DNA of 64,000 nt, taken from contig CARTIQ010000002.1 of the NCBI GenBank assembly GCA_949068525.1, positions 124,001 through 188,000 of the forward strand, given 5' to 3'. The position numbers were made by a program, and so were the translations under genes. Positions 61,891-64,000 of this stretch are shown one piece after another. The stretch's first letter is position 1. Every line of letters starts with the position of its first letter. Source of the DNA: an uncultured Eubacteriales bacterium (GTDB taxonomy: Bacteria; Bacillota; Clostridia; Oscillospirales; Acutalibacteraceae). The notes under the pieces were generated by a model, which worked only from the letters and a program-made list of their open reading frames with translations, was not told where the DNA came from and did not search any database.

Positions 61891-62272
61891 ATAGGGCGCC
61901 TCCTTAACAATTTTAAAAATAATTAGAATCGATTTATTTTAGGGTTATAGGATAAATTCAGATTTAAAGCTGTTTGTTTATATTTTTAAATTTCCAAAAC
62001 ACAAAAATAACTTTAAAAGGTAAAAACTTTAAAGTTTAAATCAAGACAAAAAATATATAAAAGCGATAAAAAATCGAAAATATACCTATAATTTTGAGAA
62101 TTATAAAGATCTACTGATAAATTCTCACCTAATATTGTAGTACTTAAAAGAGGGCGCTGTCAAGCAATTTATAATCTGTTGAAATCACGGACAAATCGTG
62201 GTATCATAAAAAAAGAAAAGCTTAAAATGAGAGCTGAGCAAATTTCATTAAAAGAAAAAAGGTGTGAGTTTT
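61891..62272. other. Divergent intergenic region rny-thrS
   Basis: About 380 bp, very AT-rich. For thrS a clear promoter is present (62179-62207). For rny a weaker minus-strand candidate is GTGAGA (62128-62123), 17 bp, TATAAT (62105-62100), which would leave a leader of about 200 bases. No T-box sequence (GGTGGNACCGCG-type) and no gene is seen. Confidence 0.55.
62179..62207 (+). promoter_or_regulatory. Sigma-A-type promoter for thrS
   Basis: TTGAAA (62179-62184), a 17-bp spacer, then TATCAT (62202-62207). The spacer holds a small inverted repeat, CACG (62186-62189) and CGTG (62197-62200). Confidence 0.65.
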
Positions 62273-64000
62273 ATGATAAACATCAAACTAAAAGATGGTG
62301 CAGTAAAGCAATACGAGGAGAATACAACCCCAGCTCAAGTTGCGAAATCGCTTGGCGCCGGGATTTATAAAGCGGCGTGTGCTGCAAGGCTGAACGGTGA
62401 GCTTGTGGATTTGCGGACACCGATAAAAGAGGATTCTATATTAGAAATTTTGCGGTTCGAGGACGATGCGTTCTGTAAGAAAGTCTATTGGCATACGTCA
62501 GCGCACGTGTTGGCACAGGCAGTGCTGCGGCTCTTTCCGGAGGCAAAGCTAGCTATTGGTCCGGCAATTGAAAACGGGTTTTACTACGACTTTGATTTGC
62601 CAAGAACGCTCAACCTACAGGACTTAGAGCAGATCGAGACGGAGATGAAAAAGATCATAAAGGAAGACCTGACGGTAGAGCGCTTCGAGTTGCCGCAAGA
62701 TGAAGCCATTGAGCTGATGAAAAACAAAGACCAAAAATACAAACTAGAGTTAATTGAGGAGCACGCCGGGAAGGGCGAGAATTTGGTGTTTCGCAAACAG
62801 GGAGACTTCACGGACCTGTGTGCAGGACCGCATTTAATCTCAACCGGGCAGCTGAAAGCGATAAAACTGCTAAGTTGTGCGGGCGCGTATTGGCGCGGAG
62901 ATGCAAAAGGCCCGATGCTGCAGCGAGTTTATGGGATATCGTTCCCAAAGACGGCAGATCTAGAAGCTTATTTGACAAAAATGGAAGAAGCAAAAAAGCG
63001 CGACCACAGAAAACTCGGCAAAGATCTAGAACTCTTCGACCTGTTTGAGGAAGGGCCGGGATTCCCGTTTTTCTTTCCAAATGGTATGCGGCTTCGGAAC
63101 GCGCTACTAGATTTTTGGCACGAGGAGCACGACAAAGCCGGCTACGTTGAGATAAAAACGCCGATAATGCTGAACAAAGAGCTGTGGCTGCGGTCGGGGC
63201 ACTGGGAGCACTACAAAAGCAACATGTATACGACGGTCATCGACGAGCAGGAGTTCGCCATCAAGCCGATGAATTGTCCCGGCGGAATGCTAGTGTACAA
63301 AAGCAGACCACATTCATACCGCGACCTGCCCATGCGAGTAGCGGAGCTAGGCCTAGTGCATCGGCATGAACTTTCGGGTGCACTACACGGCTTAATGAGG
63401 GTCCGCTGCTTTACGCAAGACGACGCGCATATTTTCATGACGCCGGACCAAATCGAGCCCGAAATAGTGGGCGTAATACGGTTAATCGACAAATTTTATT
63501 CGACATTCGGGTTTAAGTACCATATAGAGCTGTCTACGCGGCCTGAGGATTCGCTAGGCACGGACGAGCAGTGGGAGAAGGCAACCGAGGGCTTAAAAAA
63601 TGCGCTCGATAGCATCGGCAAAAAATATAAGATAAACGAGGGAGACGGGGCATTCTATGGGCCCAAAATCGATTTTCATCTGGAGGATTGTTTGGGCAGA
63701 ACGTGGCAGTGCGGCACAATCCAGCTAGACTTCCAAATGCCAGAGAGGTTTGATCTAACTTATGTAGGCGAAGATGGTGAAAAACACCGACCCGTCATGA
63801 TACATAGAGTAATCTTGGGTAGCATAGAGCGCTTTATAGGTATTTTGACAGAGCACTTCGCAGGAGCATTCCCATTGTGGATGGCACCAGAGCAAGTTAG
63901 AATTTTACCGTTAAGCGAGAGATTCCACAAAGAAGTGCTGGAGATTGAAGATCAGCTGAGACAGCGAAAAATCAAGGTAACGACGGATACAAAAAGCGAA
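62273..64000 (+). CDS. thrS: Threonyl-tRNA synthetase, 3' end outside window
   Basis: The frame is open from ATG 62273 to the window edge and gives 576 residues of a protein usually about 635-645 long. Seen are the N-terminal TGS domain (to about 60), the editing domain with HTSAHVLAQ and the later DLCAGPHL, and the class II core with MNCPGGMLVYKS, RVAELGLVHRHELSGALHGLMRVRCFTQDDAHIF-type motif 2, and GTIQLDFQMPERF. The anticodon-binding domain is just starting at the edge (QVRILPLSE). AAAGGTG precedes the start. Confidence 0.97.
   Translation, partial: MINIKLKDGAVKQYEENTTPAQVAKSLGAGIYKAACAARLNGELVDLRTPIKEDSILEILRFEDDAFCKKVYWHTSAHVLAQAVLRLFPEAKLAIGPAIENGFYYDFDLPRTLNLQDLEQIETEMKKIIKEDLTVERFELPQDEAIELMKNKDQKYKLELIEEHAGKGENLVFRKQGDFTDLCAGPHLISTGQLKAIKLLSCAGAYWRGDAKGPMLQRVYGISFPKTADLEAYLTKMEEAKKRDHRKLGKDLELFDLFEEGPGFPFFFPNGMRLRNALLDFWHEEHDKAGYVEIKTPIMLNKELWLRSGHWEHYKSNMYTTVIDEQEFAIKPMNCPGGMLVYKSRPHSYRDLPMRVAELGLVHRHELSGALHGLMRVRCFTQDDAHIFMTPDQIEPEIVGVIRLIDKFYSTFGFKYHIELSTRPEDSLGTDEQWEKATEGLKNALDSIGKKYKINEGDGAFYGPKIDFHLEDCLGRTWQCGTIQLDFQMPERFDLTYVGEDGEKHRPVMIHRVILGSIERFIGILTEHFAGAFPLWMAPEQVRILPLSERFHKEVLEIEDQLRQRKIKVTTDTKSE

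Noticed and set aside
61990..62060. Possible short repeats rich in TTTAAAGT in the rny-thrS gap
   Set aside because: They are low-complexity AT runs without a regular period; not enough to call an array or origin.
61891..62272. T-box riboswitch upstream of thrS
   Set aside because: No T-box core sequence or terminator/antiterminator pair is visible; only a promoter and a short leader are seen. The same holds for gltX, glnS and metG.
62179..62370. Short plus-strand ORF overlapping the thrS start
   Set aside because: It begins inside the thrS promoter, has no ribosome site, and overlaps the strongly supported thrS frame in another phase.

Overview
The window is a stretch of a low-to-mid GC Firmicutes chromosome, most likely an anaerobic member of the Clostridia (Oscillospirales-like). 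The evidence is the SCIFF six-cysteine peptide with its radical-SAM maturase beside yajC/tgt/queA, a bacterial V-type ATPase operon, strong Shine-Dalgarno sequences, frequent TTG starts and sigma-A promoters with 17-bp spacers. I saw no tRNA, rRNA or CRISPR array by eye. Both window ends cut genes: rpsG on the left and thrS on the right.

Layout. 1-3.8 kb: end of the str operon (rpsG-fusA-tuf). 4-9.5 kb: a secreted M23 peptidase, a membrane-anchored VanY-type carboxypeptidase, gltX and glnS. 9.5-11.2 kb: a regulatory island with a sigma-region-4-like protein and a small partner on the minus strand, then an XRE repressor and an ImmA-type metallopeptidase on the plus strand. This resembles a phage or ICE switch. 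11.2-17.6 kb: small unknown and membrane proteins, a P-type ATPase and an organophosphate transporter. 17.7-30.65 kb: a compact co-directional operon of phage structural genes (terminase, portal, protease, capsid, connectors, contractile sheath and tube, baseplate, short fibre). 30.7-35.5 kb: the minus-strand queA-tgt-yajC-TIGR04086-scfA-scfB cluster. 35.7-38.5 kb: asd-dapA-dapB. 38.6-46.7 kb: tatD, metG, tpiA, trmL, a solute-binding lipoprotein, a histidine phosphatase, an XRE regulator and a flavoprotein. 47-55.8 kb: V-ATPase operon (coiled-coil subunit-C-I-K-F-E-A-B-D). 56-64 kb: a YczE-like membrane protein, recD2, comF, a small exported protein, rny and thrS.

Most notable system. The 13-kb phage-like operon reads intact from terminase to fibre. 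It has no integrase, replication or lysis genes, and where a tape-measure gene of about 1,000 codons is expected there is only a 107-109 codon ORF. The tail-assembly-chaperone gene just before it keeps a textbook -1 frameshift signal: an A9 slippery run followed, nine bases on, by a perfect 6-bp hairpin. This looks more like a maintained particle (gene-transfer-agent-like or PBSX-like, with a very short contractile tail) than a decaying prophage. The XRE/ImmA/sigma-like island 7 kb upstream shares operator-like palindromes and is a plausible but unproven controller.
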